Positions 1-9,015 of a DNA stretch of 48,859 nt are shown in pieces. Origin of the DNA: Acetobacteraceae bacterium (GTDB lineage: Bacteria; Pseudomonadota; Alphaproteobacteria; Acetobacterales; Acetobacteraceae); assembly GCA_947455205.1 (NCBI GenBank), contig CANGNF010000038.1:1-48859 (forward strand), given 5' to 3'. The position numbers and the translations under genes are program-made. Under the pieces are notes generated by a model that worked only from the letters and a program-made list of their open reading frames with translations, did no database searches and had not been told where the DNA came from. Within the stretch, counting starts at the first letter, position 1. The number at the start of each line of letters is the position of its first letter.

Positions 1-1
1 G

Positions 2-1153
2 CCGCCGGAGGCGACCAGCGCCGAGCCCGCCCTGGCCCCGCCGCTGCCGCCTTTGGCGCCGCTGCCGGCGGCGGCACCGCCCTTCTCCCCGCCCGGCCTG
101 GCCGAGCGGATCGAGGCCGACCGGGGCCAGCCCCAGCCGCCGCCCGCCCCGCCACCCGCGCCGGAGCCCCCGCAGGACAGCGCAGCGCTGGCCGAGGCGC
201 TGGCCACCAGCGAGCCGGAGCCCGAGCAGAAGGGCGGCTGGTTCTCCCGCCTCAAGGCCGGGCTGTCCCGCACCACCGCCAAGCTGACCGAGAGCCTTAC
301 CGCCGTCTTCAAGAAGCGCCGGCTGGATGACGAGGCGCTGGAGGAGCTGGAGGAGACGCTGATCTCGGCCGACCTCGGCGTCGCCGCGTCCCACCGGATC
401 GTCGAGGGTTTCCGCAAGACCCGCTTCGGCAAGGAAGTGACGGACGAGGAGGTCAAGGCTGCGCTGGCCGAGGCCCTGGCCGAGATCCTCGGCCCGGTGG
501 CGCTGCCCATGCCGATCGACCCCGGCCATGCGCCGCATGTGGTGCTGGTGGTCGGCGTCAACGGCACCGGCAAGACCACCACCATCGCCAAGCTGGGCCA
601 GCAATACCGGGCGGAGGGGCTGCGTTGCGCCTTCGTCGCCGGCGATACCTTCCGCGCCGCCGCGGTGGAGCAGTTGCAGATCTGGGGCGAGCGCACCGGC
701 GCCCGGGTCCATGCCCCCGCCAAGCATGGCGCCGACGCCGCCGGCCTGGCCTTCGACGCGCTGACCGCGGCCCGCACCGACGGCACCCAGGTGCTCCTGG
801 TGGATACCGCCGGGCGCCTGCACAACAAGTCCGCCCTGATGGAGGAACTGCGGAAGATCATCCGCGTGATCCGCCGGGTGGACCCGACCGCGCCGCATTC
901 CGTGCTGCTGACGCTGGACGCCACCACCGGCCAGAACGCCCTGCAGCAGGTGAAGGTGTTCAAGGAGATGGTGGATGTCTCCGGCCTGGCGGTGACCAAG
1001 CTGGATGGCAGCGCCAAGGGCGGCGTGGTGGTGGCGCTGGCGCAGGAATTCGGCCTGCCCGTGCACTTTGTGGGTGTCGGCGAGAAGGCGGCCGACCTGC
1101 GGCCCTTCGCGGCACGGGATTTCGCCCGTGGGTTGGTGGGGTTGGAGGACTGA
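2..1153 (+). CDS. ftsY: Signal recognition particle receptor FtsY (5' end outside window)
   Basis: GTPase receptor that docks SRP-ribosome complexes at the inner membrane for co-translational insertion. The frame is open from base 2, so the true start lies upstream; a TTG at 53 is available but would fall inside the proline/acidic N-terminal A domain. The NG domain is complete: P-loop GVNGTGKTTTIAKL near 552-594, DTFRAAAVEQL near 640-675, DTAGR near 803-818 and TKLDG near 995-1010. The N-terminal stretch is rich in Pro, Ala and Glu, as is usual for the variable membrane-interacting region. It ends 5 bp before a predicted promoter for rpmI, so the ribosomal operon is probably transcribed separately. 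Identity is certain; only the start is unknown. Confidence 0.95.
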   Translation, partial: PPEATSAEPALAPPLPPLAPLPAAAPPFSPPGLAERIEADRGQPQPPPAPPPAPEPPQDSAALAEALATSEPEPEQKGGWFSRLKAGLSRTTAKLTESLTAVFKKRRLDDEALEELEETLISADLGVAASHRIVEGFRKTRFGKEVTDEEVKAALAEALAEILGPVALPMPIDPGHAPHVVLVVGVNGTGKTTTIAKLGQQYRAEGLRCAFVAGDTFRAAAVEQLQIWGERTGARVHAPAKHGADAAGLAFDALTAARTDGTQVLLVDTAGRLHNKSALMEELRKIIRVIRRVDPTAPHSVLLTLDATTGQNALQQVKVFKEMVDVSGLAVTKLDGSAKGGVVVALAQEFGLPVHFVGVGEKAADLRPFAARDFARGLVGLED

Positions 1154-1157
1154 GCCC

Positions 1158-1186
1158 TTGCGCCGCCACGCCGCCGCCGCTATAGG
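1158..1186 (+). promoter_or_regulatory. Candidate sigma70 promoter for rpmI-rplT-pheST
   Basis: TTGCGC at 1158-1163 and TATAGG at 1181-1186 are separated by exactly 17 bp, directly after the ftsY stop. This would give an untranslated leader of roughly 110 nt before rpmI. Assigned by eye; a very similar TTGCGC-N17-TATCCG lies before ndk. Confidence 0.45.
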
Positions 1187-1262
1187 CCCCGCCTTCCCGC
1201 TGGTGGCCCATGCCGCCGGCACCCGCGCGACTGGCCTGTAGGGCATGCCAGGCCGCGGTTCC

Positions 1263-1282
1263 GCCCACCCTTCGCGGTGGGC
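1263..1282 (+). promoter_or_regulatory. Hairpin in rpmI leader
   Basis: GCCCACC (1263-1269) pairs with GGTGGGC (1276-1282) around a CTTCGC loop, ending 14 nt before the rpmI Shine-Dalgarno. It could be part of an L20 autoregulatory leader, as in other bacteria where L20 represses the rpmI-rplT mRNA, or simply an mRNA-stabilising stem. Function is inferred. Confidence 0.35.
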
Positions 1283-1308
1283 ACCCACGACCGAATAGGA
1301 GGTCCGAA

Positions 1309-1515
1309 ATGCCCAAGATCAAGACGAAGTCTTCTGCCAAGAAGCGCTTCAAGATCACCGCTACCGGCAAGGTTCTCGCCGGCCCTGGCAAGAAGCGGCA
1401 CAACCTGTCCGCCCGTTCGTCCAAGGTGAAGCGGCAGAACACCGGGAACCAGGTGCTGCGCCACCAGGACGCGATCACGGTGATGCAGTGGCTGCCCTAT
1501 GGGCTGAGCCGGTAA
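1309..1515 (+). CDS. rpmI: 50S ribosomal protein L35
   Basis: Small basic ribosomal protein of 68 residues, beginning [15 protein letters not shown], the signature of the L35 family. The ATG at 1309 is preceded by a perfect AGGAGG (1297-1302) at 6-nt spacing; a longer reading from GTG 1210 would cross the leader hairpin and is unlikely. It is followed 13 bp later by rplT, the classic L35-L20 pair. infC, which in many bacteria precedes rpmI, is not next to it here: ftsY is the upstream neighbour. Length and sequence are normal for the family. Confidence 0.97.
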   Translation: MPKIKTKSSAKKRFKITATGKVLAGPGKKRHNLSARSSKVKRQNTGNQVLRHQDAITVMQWLPYGLSR

Positions 1516-1528
1516 GGAGCGCTGAGAA

Positions 1529-1900
1529 ATGGCACGTGTTAAGCGCGGCGTAACCGCCCACGCCCGTCACAAGAAGGTCCTCAAGCTCGCCAAGGGCTAT
1601 GTCGGCCGTTCGTCCAAGGCCTTCCGCCCCGCGCTTGAGCGGGTTGAGAAGGCGCTGCAATACGCCTACCGCGACCGCCGCAACAAGAAGCGCGAGTTCC
1701 GTGGGCTGTGGATCCAGCGTATCAACGCCGCGGTGCGTGAGCACGGGATGACCTATTCGCAGTTCATCGCCGGCATCAAGGCCGCGGGCGTGGAGATGGA
1801 CCGCAAGGTGATGGCGACCATCGCCTTCGACGACCCCACCACCTTTGCCGCGCTGGTCGACAAGGCCCGCGCTGCGCGTGCGGCGGCCCCGGCCGAGTAA
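1529..1900 (+). CDS. rplT: 50S ribosomal protein L20
   Basis: Large-subunit protein that binds 23S rRNA early in assembly. The 123-residue product starts [19 protein letters not shown] and contains the conserved [20 protein letters not shown] segment. The C terminus has a short Ala-rich tail (AARAAAPAE), making it slightly longer than the usual 117-120 residues. The Shine-Dalgarno AAGGAG at 1514-1519 overlaps the rpmI stop codon, so the two genes are tightly coupled. A strong hairpin follows before pheS. Confidence 0.97.
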   Translation: MARVKRGVTAHARHKKVLKLAKGYVGRSSKAFRPALERVEKALQYAYRDRRNKKREFRGLWIQRINAAVREHGMTYSQFIAGIKAAGVEMDRKVMATIAFDDPTTFAALVDKARAARAAAPAE

Positions 1901-1973
1901 TCCGGCCGAGAGGTGACGGGCTGGCCCAGGCCGGCCTGCCCCTTTCCCGCCCGGGAAACAGCAGTTACCAGGG

Positions 1974-1997
1974 GGCCGCTTCCGCAAGGAAGCGGCC
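1974..1997 (+). terminator. GNRA-loop hairpin between rplT and pheS
   Basis: A perfect 10-bp stem (GGCCGCTTCC with GGAAGCGGCC) closed by a GCAA tetraloop. The following bases TTCCTCGC are not a real U-run. It may act as a partial terminator or attenuator that tunes pheST relative to the ribosomal genes. No leader peptide with a run of Phe codons was seen. Confidence 0.5.
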
Positions 1998-2023
1998 TTC
2001 CTCGCATTCAGGACCGAGCCAGC

Positions 2024-3112
2024 ATGAGCGACACCAACGACCTGGCCGCGCTGCGCGACAGCACCGCCCAGCAACTGGCCGCAGCCGCCGACCTGCGCGC
2101 CTGGGACGCGGTGCGCGTGGCCGTGCTGGGCAAGTCCGGCAGCCTGACCGGGCTGCTGAAGGGCCTGGGCGCCATCGCCCCCGAGGCGCGCAAGGAACGC
2201 GGCGCCAGCCTGAACCGCCTGAAGGGCGAGTTGGAGGGCCTGGTGGAAGCCCGCCGCACCGCGCTGGAAGAAGCCGCGCTGGATGCCCGCCTGGCCGCCG
2301 AGCGCCTGGACGTGACCCTGTCGCCCCGCCCCTTCCCGCCCAGCGGCGCCGAGGCCGGCGGCATCCACCCGATCAGCCGCACCATGGAGGAGATCACCGC
2401 GATCTTCGGCGCCATGGGCTTCGCCGTGGCCGAGGGCCCGGATATCGAGAGCGACTGGCTGAACTTCGGCGCGCTGAACATCCCGGAGCACCACCCGGCC
2501 CGGCAGGACCACGACACCTTCTACCTGCCCGCCGGCGCGGATGGCCGCCGCCCGGTGCTGCGGACGCATACCTCCCCGGTTCAGGCGCGCACCATGCTGG
2601 GCCAGGAACCGCCGATCCGGATCATCGCCCCCGGCCGCACCTGGCGCGCCGACCACGACGCGACCCACAGCCCGATGTTCCACCAGGTGGAAGGCCTGGT
2701 GATCGACCGTGGGATCACGCTGGGCCACCTGAAGGGCTGCCTGATCGATTTCCTGCGCGCCTTCTTCGACATCCGCGACCTGCCGGTGCGGTTCCGCGCC
2801 AGCTACTTCCCGTTCACCGAGCCTTCGATGGAAGTGGATATCGGCTGGAGCCGGAAGACCGGCGAACTCGGCAAGGGCAGCGATTGGCTGGAGATTTTGG
2901 GCTCCGGCATGGTCCACCCGAAGGTGCTGGCCAATTGCGGCATCGACCCGCGGGAGTGGCAGGGCTTCGCCTTCGGCATGGGGATCGAGCGGATCACCAT
3001 GCTGAAGCACGGCATGCCCGACCTGCGGCCGTTCTACGAGAGCGACCTGCGCTGGCTGCGCCACTGGGCCAGCGACCCCTTGAGCCCGCCCAGCCTGGCG
3101 GAGGGTGTGTGA
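2024..3112 (+). CDS. pheS: Phenylalanine--tRNA ligase alpha subunit
   Basis: Catalytic alpha subunit of the (alpha-beta)2 class II enzyme that charges tRNA-Phe. The product has 362 residues: an N-terminal coiled-coil tRNA-binding arm, then the catalytic core with [10 protein letters not shown], the motif-2 region [17 protein letters not shown] and motif 3 [20 protein letters not shown] 2024 with AGGA at 2010-2013 is chosen over the in-frame GTG at 1913, which would read through the upstream hairpin. The stop codon is one base before the pheT start, so the subunits should be translated together. Confidence 0.97.
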   Translation: MSDTNDLAALRDSTAQQLAAAADLRAWDAVRVAVLGKSGSLTGLLKGLGAIAPEARKERGASLNRLKGELEGLVEARRTALEEAALDARLAAERLDVTLSPRPFPPSGAEAGGIHPISRTMEEITAIFGAMGFAVAEGPDIESDWLNFGALNIPEHHPARQDHDTFYLPAGADGRRPVLRTHTSPVQARTMLGQEPPIRIIAPGRTWRADHDATHSPMFHQVEGLVIDRGITLGHLKGCLIDFLRAFFDIRDLPVRFRASYFPFTEPSMEVDIGWSRKTGELGKGSDWLEILGSGMVHPKVLANCGIDPREWQGFAFGMGIERITMLKHGMPDLRPFYESDLRWLRHWASDPLSPPSLAEGV

Positions 3113-3113
3113 G

Positions 3114-5579
3114 ATGAAGTTCCCGCTTTCCTGGTTGAAGACGCATCTCGAGACCGAGGCGTCACTCGAAGAAATCCTGGCCTGCCTGAACACCATCGGC
3201 CTTGAGGTCGAGGGCGTGGAGGACAAGGCCCGCGCGCTGGCCAGCTTCCGTATCGCCCGCGTGGTGGAGGCGACGCAGCACCCCAATGCCGACCGGCTGC
3301 GCGCGCTGACGGTGGATGCCGGCGACGGCAAGCTGCTCTCCGTGGTGTGCGGCGCGCCGAATGCCCGCACCGGCCTTGTGGGCGTGCTGGCCATGCCCGG
3401 CGACACCATCCCCGCCACCGGCACGGTGCTGAAGGTGGGCGAAATCCGCGGCGTGAAGAGCGAGGGCATGATGTGCTCGGCCCGCGAACTCGGCCTGGGC
3501 GAGGACCACTCCGGCATCATCGACCTGCCGGCGGATGCGCCGATCGGCGCCAGCTACGCCGCCTGGGCCGGCATGGACGACCCGGTCATCGAGATCAGCG
3601 TGACGCCGAACCGGGGCGACGCGCTTTCCGTGCATGGCGTGGCGCGCGACCTGGCCGCCGCCGGGCTGGGCCGGTTGAAGCCGCTGGTGTCGCCCAGCAT
3701 TGCCCCCGCCTATCCCAGCCCGCTGACCTGGCGCATTGAGGACCCGCGCGCCTGTCATTACGTGCTGGGCCGCGCTGTGCGCGGGGTGACGAACGGCCCC
3801 TCGCCTAAGTGGCTGCAGGACTGGCTCTCCGCCATCGGCCAGCGCCCGATCAGCGCGCTGGTGGACGTGACCAACCTGTTCACCTACGGCCTCGGCCGGC
3901 CGCTGCACGTGTTCGACGTTGCCAAGGTGAAGGGCGGCACGCTGACCATGCGCATGGCGCAGGACGGTGAGAGCCTGCTGGCGCTGAACGGCAAGACCTA
4001 CGCGCTGACGCCGGAGGACGGCATCATCGCCGATGAGAGCGGCCCGGAAGCGCTGGGCGGCATCATTGGCGGCGAGCCGACCGGCTGCGACGAGGGCACC
4101 ACCGAGTGCTTCATCGAATGCGCCATCTTCGACCCGGTCCGCATCGCCCTCTCCGGGCGCCGGCATGATGTCCGCACCGATGCCCGCGCCCGCTTCGAGC
4201 GCGGCGTGGACCAGGCGTTGCCGGCACTGGCGCTGGAGCTGGCGACGCAGACCATCCTGCAGCTCTGCGGCGGCGAGGCCAGCACGGTTGCCGAGGCCGG
4301 CACCCCGCCGGCCTGGCAGCGCAACGCGACCCTGCGGTTCGAGCGCCTGGCCAGCTATGGCGGCGACGCCGCGGTGCTGCCGGCGGAAGCGGTGGGCATC
4401 CTGGAACGCCTCGGCTTCACGGTGGTGTCGCAGGATGCGGCGCAGGTGACCGTCGCGGTGCCCAGTTGGCGCAACGACATCATCGCGGCGGGCGAGTTGA
4501 CCCAGGCGCCGGAGCTACCCGCCGACCGTGCCGCCAAGGCCGCCGAGGGCTGCGCCGCGATCGAGCCGGAATGCGACCTGATCGAGGAAGTGCTGCGCAT
4601 CCGCGGGCTGAACACCATCCCGCCGGTCTCGCTGCCGGTGGCCTCCGCGGTGCCGCCGGCGGCGCTGACGCCGCGCCAGTCCCGCGCCGTGCTGGCCCGC
4701 CGCACGCTGGCGGCGCGCGGCATGCTGGACTGCGTCAGCTACGGCTTCATGGAAGGCAGGACCGCCGCGCTGTTCGGCGAAACGCCGGAGAGCCTGCGGG
4801 TGGAAAACCCCATCGCCGCCGACCTGGACCAGATGCGGCCGACCCCCGTTGCCAGCCTGCTGCTGGCCGCCAGCCGCAACGCCGCGCGCGGCTACCCGGA
4901 TGTGGCGCTGAGCGAGCTCGGTGCCGCCTATCGCCCCGGCATGCAGTTGCAGGTGGCCGCCGGCGTGCGCGTCGGCCACACCCCGCGCCATTGGGCCGAG
5001 GCCAGCCGCGCGGTGGATGCCATGGACGCCAAGGGCGACGTGCTGGCGGTGCTGGCGGCGCTGGGCGTGCCGATGGCCGGCGTGCAGGTCACCACCGATG
5101 CGCCGGGCTTCTACCACCCCGGCCGCGCCGGCGTGGTGCGGCAGGGGCCGAAGACCGTGCTGGCCACCTTCGGCGAGATCCACCCCAAGGTGCGGGCGGC
5201 GCTGGACATCGCCGGCCCGGCGGTGGGGTTCGAGGTGTTCCTGGACGCCATTCCGGACCCCAAGCGCCGCAAGCGGGGCGCGCCGGACCTGCCGGCCTTC
5301 CAGCCGGTACGGCGCGACTTCGCCTTCCTGGTGGACGCCACGGTGCCGGCGGAAACGCTGCGCCGCGCGGCCCTGGGCGCCGACCGCACGCTGATCACGG
5401 AGGCCGCGATCTTCGACCGCTATGCCGGCGACAAGCTGCCGGAGGGCAAGGTTTCCCTGGCCGTGCAGGTCACGCTGCAACCGCGCGACGCCACCCTGAC
5501 CGATGCCGCGATCGAGGCGGTGGCGGAGAAGGTGGTGGCCGCCGTCACCAAGGCCAGCGGGGCTGTCCTGCGCGCCTGA
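3114..5579 (+). CDS. pheT: Phenylalanine--tRNA ligase beta subunit
   Basis: Beta subunit of the same synthetase, 821 residues. In order: EMAP/OB-fold tRNA-binding domain (about 39-150), B3/B4 editing region, B5 domain, catalytic-like core, and C-terminal FDX-ACB anticodon-binding domain (PAFQPVRRDFAFLVDATVPA). ATG 3114 gives the typical MKFPLSWLKTHL start; an in-frame GTG nine bases upstream overlaps pheS. A Glu/Ala-rich stretch of roughly 34 residues (nucleotides about 4482-4580) is inserted in the B5 region between SWRNDI and DLIEEVLRIRGL, where most bacterial PheT proteins have only a few residues. Confidence 0.96.
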   Translation: MKFPLSWLKTHLETEASLEEILACLNTIGLEVEGVEDKARALASFRIARVVEATQHPNADRLRALTVDAGDGKLLSVVCGAPNARTGLVGVLAMPGDTIPATGTVLKVGEIRGVKSEGMMCSARELGLGEDHSGIIDLPADAPIGASYAAWAGMDDPVIEISVTPNRGDALSVHGVARDLAAAGLGRLKPLVSPSIAPAYPSPLTWRIEDPRACHYVLGRAVRGVTNGPSPKWLQDWLSAIGQRPISALVDVTNLFTYGLGRPLHVFDVAKVKGGTLTMRMAQDGESLLALNGKTYALTPEDGIIADESGPEALGGIIGGEPTGCDEGTTECFIECAIFDPVRIALSGRRHDVRTDARARFERGVDQALPALALELATQTILQLCGGEASTVAEAGTPPAWQRNATLRFERLASYGGDAAVLPAEAVGILERLGFTVVSQDAAQVTVAVPSWRNDIIAAGELTQAPELPADRAAKAAEGCAAIEPECDLIEEVLRIRGLNTIPPVSLPVASAVPPAALTPRQSRAVLARRTLAARGMLDCVSYGFMEGRTAALFGETPESLRVENPIAADLDQMRPTPVASLLLAASRNAARGYPDVALSELGAAYRPGMQLQVAAGVRVGHTPRHWAEASRAVDAMDAKGDVLAVLAALGVPMAGVQVTTDAPGFYHPGRAGVVRQGPKTVLATFGEIHPKVRAALDIAGPAVGFEVFLDAIPDPKRRKRGAPDLPAFQPVRRDFAFLVDATVPAETLRRAALGADRTLITEAAIFDRYAGDKLPEGKVSLAVQVTLQPRDATLTDAAIEAVAEKVVAAVTKASGAVLRA

Positions 5580-5586
5580 ACCGGTT

Positions 5587-5617
5587 GGGCGCCACGCCAA
5601 GCTTGGACTTGGCGCCC
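5587..5617 (+). terminator. Hairpin after pheT
   Basis: GGGCGCCA (5587-5594) pairs with TGGCGCCC (5610-5617); the loop holds a second small palindrome, CCAAGCTTGG. There is no U-run. It lies in the 96-bp gap between pheT and lepA and probably ends or stabilises the pheST transcript. Confidence 0.5.
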
Positions 5618-5675
5618 GCCTGCCTTATCTGAGGCCCCAAAGGTCCGGTCCCCTTCGGCCGGCCATCGGATTCCC

Positions 5676-7481
5676 ATGACCGACACGCCGCTGCACCTGA
5701 TCCGCAACTTCTCCATCATCGCGCATATCGACCACGGCAAGTCCACGCTGGCCGACCGGTTGATCCAGACCACCGGCACGGTGGCGGCGCGCGACATGAA
5801 GGAACAGCTGCTCGACAACATGGAGATCGAGCGCGAGCGCGGCATCACCATCAAGGCGCAGACCGTGCGCATCGACTACCCGGCCAAGGACGGCAACACC
5901 TACGTCCTCAACCTGATGGACACGCCCGGCCATGTCGACTTCGCCTATGAGGTGAGCCGCTCGCTCGCCGCCTGCGAGGGCAGCCTGCTGGTGGTGGACG
6001 CGTCGCAGGGCGTGGAAGCGCAGACCCTGGCCAACGTGTACCAGGCCATCGACGCCAAGCACGAGATCGTGCCGGTGCTGAACAAGATCGACCTGCCCGC
6101 CGCCGAGCCCGACCGGGTGAAGCAGCAGATCGAGGACGTGATCGGCATCGACGCCTCGGACTCCGTGATGATCTCGGCCAAGACCGGGCTGAACATCGAG
6201 GGCGTGCTGGAAGCCATCGTCACCCGCCTGCCACCGCCGACCGGCGATGCCAGCAAGACCCTGACCGCGTTGCTGGTGGACAGCTGGTACGACGCCTATC
6301 TGGGCGTGGTCGTGCTGGTGCGGGTGCGCGACGGCCACCTGAAGAAGGGCATGAAGGTCCGCATGATGTCCAACGGCGCCACCCATACGGTGGAGCAGGT
6401 GGGCGTGTTCCGGCCGAAGATGGTGCAGGTGGAGGCCCTTGGGCCGGGCGAGATGGGCTACATCACCGCCGCCATCAAGACCGTTGCCGACACCAATGTG
6501 GGCGACACCGTCACCGACGACCGCAACCCCGCCACCGTGGCGCTGCCCGGCTTCAAGCCCAGCATCCCCGTGGTCTGGTGCGGGCTGTACCCGGTGGATG
6601 CCGACGACTTCGAGAAGCTGCGCGAGAGCCTCGGCAAGCTGCGGCTGAACGACAGCAGCTTCCACTTCGAGGCCGAGCACAGCGCCGCGCTGGGCATGGG
6701 CTATCGCTGCGGCTTCCTCGGCCTGCTGCACCTGGAGATCGTGCAGGAGCGCCTGAGCCGCGAGTTCGACCTTGACCTGATCGCGACCGCGCCTTCGGTG
6801 GTCTACAAGATCCGCCGCACCAACGGCACGCTGGAGGAGTTGCACAACCCCGCCGACATGCCCGACCCCAGCCTGATCGACGAGATCGAGGAGCCCTGGA
6901 TCAAGGCCACCATCATGGTGCCGGACGAATACCTGGGCAGCATCCTGACGCTGTGCAGCGAACGCCGCGGCCAGCAGGTGGAGCTGACCTATGTCGGCAC
7001 CCGCGCCATGGCGGTGTACCGGCTGCCGCTGAACGAGGTGGTGTTCGACTTCTACGACCGGCTGAAGAGCGTCTCCCGCGGCTATGCCAGCTTCGACTAT
7101 GCGCTGGACGGCTACGAGGCCGGCGACCTGGTCAAGATCGGCATCCTGGTGAATGCCGAGCCGGTGGATGCGCTCAGCTTCATGGCGCATCGCAGCCAGG
7201 CCGACCGGCGCGGGCGGTCGATCTGCGAGAAGCTGAAGGAGCTGATCCCCCGCCAGCTGTTCAAGATCCCGATCCAGGCGGCCATTGGCGGCCGTGTGAT
7301 CGCGCGCGAGACGATCTCCGCCATGTCCAAGGACGTTACCGCCAAGTGCTATGGCGGCGACATCAGCCGCAAGCGCAAGCTGTTGGACAAGCAGAAGGAA
7401 GGCAAGAAGCGCATGCGCCAGTTCGGCAAGGTGGAGATCCCGCAGTCCGCGTTCATCGCGGCGCTGAAGATGGACGCTTGA
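5676..7481 (+). CDS. lepA: Elongation factor 4 (LepA) GTPase
   Basis: Ribosome-binding GTPase proposed to back-translocate or remodel stalled ribosomes. The 601-residue product is full length. G-domain motifs are visible: AHIDHGKST near residue 16, the switch [19 protein letters not shown] and NKIDLP. EF-G-like domains follow, then the LepA-specific C-terminal domain ending in [17 protein letters not shown] and [12 protein letters not shown]. Start ATG 5676 gives [19 protein letters not shown]. It stands as a single gene between the pheST hairpin and a tctC-type gene transcribed in the same direction 75 bp later. Confidence 0.97.
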   Translation: MTDTPLHLIRNFSIIAHIDHGKSTLADRLIQTTGTVAARDMKEQLLDNMEIERERGITIKAQTVRIDYPAKDGNTYVLNLMDTPGHVDFAYEVSRSLAACEGSLLVVDASQGVEAQTLANVYQAIDAKHEIVPVLNKIDLPAAEPDRVKQQIEDVIGIDASDSVMISAKTGLNIEGVLEAIVTRLPPPTGDASKTLTALLVDSWYDAYLGVVVLVRVRDGHLKKGMKVRMMSNGATHTVEQVGVFRPKMVQVEALGPGEMGYITAAIKTVADTNVGDTVTDDRNPATVALPGFKPSIPVVWCGLYPVDADDFEKLRESLGKLRLNDSSFHFEAEHSAALGMGYRCGFLGLLHLEIVQERLSREFDLDLIATAPSVVYKIRRTNGTLEELHNPADMPDPSLIDEIEEPWIKATIMVPDEYLGSILTLCSERRGQQVELTYVGTRAMAVYRLPLNEVVFDFYDRLKSVSRGYASFDYALDGYEAGDLVKIGILVNAEPVDALSFMAHRSQADRRGRSICEKLKELIPRQLFKIPIQAAIGGRVIARETISAMSKDVTAKCYGGDISRKRKLLDKQKEGKKRMRQFGKVEIPQSAFIAALKMDA

Positions 7482-7556
7482 TCAGCCGCAAGGCGGCAAT
7501 ATTTAAGACCAGTTAACGGGACCGGAAACCGGCCTCGTCGCCCCGGGAGGATACCC

Positions 7557-8543
7557 ATGCTCCGCCTTGCCCGCCGCCTGCTGCTGGCGCTTGCCGCCGG
7601 CACTGCCCTGTCCGCCGTGCCCGCCGAGGCGCAGCAGAGCTTTCCCAACCGCACGCTGACCGTGATCGTGCCCTTCGCCGCCGGCGGGCCGACCGACACG
7701 GTCAGCCGCCTGGTGGCGGAAGCCATGGGCCGCGACCTGGGCCAGACCATGGTGGTGGAGAATGTCGGCGGCGCCGGCGGCACGCTGGGCGCCCAGCGCG
7801 TGGCCAACGCCCGGCCGGACGGCCATACCGTGCTGCTGCACCACATCGGCATGGCCACCACGCCGACGCTGTATCGCCGCCTGGCCTACGACCCCGTCGG
7901 CGGGTTCGAGCCGGTTGGCCTGGTGACCGAAGTGCCGATGACGCTGGTGGCGCGCAGCAACTTCCCGGCGACCACGCTGCAGGAAGCCGTCGCGATCATC
8001 CGCCGCGACCAGGACAAGCTGAACTACGCCAATGCCGGCATCGGCGCCGCCAGCCACCTGTGCGGCCTGCTGCTGATGAAGGCGGTGGACGCGCCGATGA
8101 CCACCGTGCCGTTCCGCGGCACCGGCCCGGCCATGCAGGAGCTGCTGGCCGGCCGCATCGACCTGATGTGCGACCAGACCACCAACACCACCGAGCAGAT
8201 CCTGGGCCATCAGGTGCGCGCCTTCGCGGTGACCACGCAGGCCCGCATCAACGCCCTGCCCAACGTGCCGACCAGCGCCGAAGGCGGGCTGCCGGCCTTC
8301 GAGGTCTCGGTCTGGCACGGCATGTACGCGCCCAAGGGCACCTCGGCCGAGATCGTCAACCGGCTCTCCCACGCGCTGCAGGTGGCGCTGCGCGACCCGC
8401 GCCTGGTGGCGCGCTTCCGCGAACTGGGCACCGAGCCGGTGGCGCAGGACCGCGCCACCCCGGCGGCGCACCGCGCCTTCTGGATGGCGGATATCGCCAA
8501 GTGGCGGCCGATCATCCAGGCGGCCGGCCAGTACGCCGACTGA
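7557..8543 (+). CDS. Bug/TctC-family tripartite tricarboxylate transporter substrate-binding protein (copy 1)
   Basis: Predicted periplasmic solute receptor of 328 residues. The signal peptide ([20 protein letters not shown], cleavage near AEAQQ) is followed by FPNRTLTVIVPFAAGGPTD, the N-terminal hallmark of Bug proteins, and by VVENVGGAGGTLGAQRV, the second conserved loop. Bug proteins bind small carboxylates between two lobes and deliver them to TctAB permeases or to sensors. No tctA or tctB gene is in the window, so this is an orphan receptor. A GGGAGG precedes the ATG. A strong hairpin follows immediately. The ligand cannot be predicted. Confidence 0.92.
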   Translation: MLRLARRLLLALAAGTALSAVPAEAQQSFPNRTLTVIVPFAAGGPTDTVSRLVAEAMGRDLGQTMVVENVGGAGGTLGAQRVANARPDGHTVLLHHIGMATTPTLYRRLAYDPVGGFEPVGLVTEVPMTLVARSNFPATTLQEAVAIIRRDQDKLNYANAGIGAASHLCGLLLMKAVDAPMTTVPFRGTGPAMQELLAGRIDLMCDQTTNTTEQILGHQVRAFAVTTQARINALPNVPTSAEGGLPAFEVSVWHGMYAPKGTSAEIVNRLSHALQVALRDPRLVARFRELGTEPVAQDRATPAAHRAFWMADIAKWRPIIQAAGQYAD

Positions 8544-8552
8544 CCCGAAGCC

Positions 8553-8585
8553 GGCGCGCCAGGGGCCGCGAGGCCCCTGGGCGCC
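8553..8585. terminator. Bidirectional terminator-like hairpin
   Basis: Nine-bp stem CCAGGGGCC/GGCCCCTGG with a GCGA tetraloop (8559-8580), extended by GGCGC/GCGCC with one bulged base. It separates the convergent tctC copy 1 and the minus-strand acetylation operon. No U-run on either strand. Confidence 0.6.
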
Positions 8586-8590
8586 GTGCC

Positions 8591-9013
8591 CTATTCCGCG
8601 CTGACGCCCACGGCCGCGCGCAGCGCCGCCAGGGCGTCCGGCACGCCCAGCCAGCCCATGGCAGCGTGCCAGGCCTCGGCCGCGGCGATGATGGTTTCCG
8701 TCCCCGGCAGCATGTCCAGCCCATAGGCGGCATCGACGATCTGTGCCGACCGGCCCATGGCCAGCACCAGCGTCGCCAGCACCAGCCCCAGCGCCACGCC
8801 GCGCAGCGGATGCGTGACGCTGTGGCGCGAGAAGTCATCCGCCACCGGCAGCGGCACGGCACCGGGCAGCCACGGCTGGTGGCGGCGGCCGGGGTCATGG
8901 GCGGCTGGGTCGTGCTCCGGCATGGCTCGCCAACGCGCGGCGGTGCGGCCAGTGGCGGACCCGGTGGCGGAACCGGGGGCGGGCAGCGGCGGGATGAGCA
9001 GGTCGTGCGGCAT
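8591..9013 (-). CDS. Small one-TM protein downstream of MBOAT acyltransferase
   Basis: 140-residue hypothetical protein with no family I recognise. The N-terminal half is Pro/Ala-rich and polar. A single predicted transmembrane segment, GVALGLVLATLVLAMG, lies near the middle, and the C-terminal portion (about 55 residues) looks like a helical extracytoplasmic tail. ATG 9013 is chosen because it falls 3 bases after the upstream MBOAT stop codon; the longer open reading to 9493 is antisense-type sequence inside the MBOAT gene. Context suggests an accessory subunit of the O-acetylation machinery, comparable in position to small partners of AlgI-type systems. The function is inferred from position only. 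Confidence 0.7.
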   Translation of the reverse strand: MPHDLLIPPLPAPGSATGSATGRTAARWRAMPEHDPAAHDPGRRHQPWLPGAVPLPVADDFSRHSVTHPLRGVALGLVLATLVLAMGRSAQIVDAAYGLDMLPGTETIIAAAEAWHAAMGWLGVPDALAALRAAVGVSAE

Positions 9014-9015
9014 GG

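Noticed and set aside
1475..3520. 681-codon minus-strand frame opposite rplT and pheS
   Set aside because: No motif, composition typical of antisense frames in GC-rich DNA.
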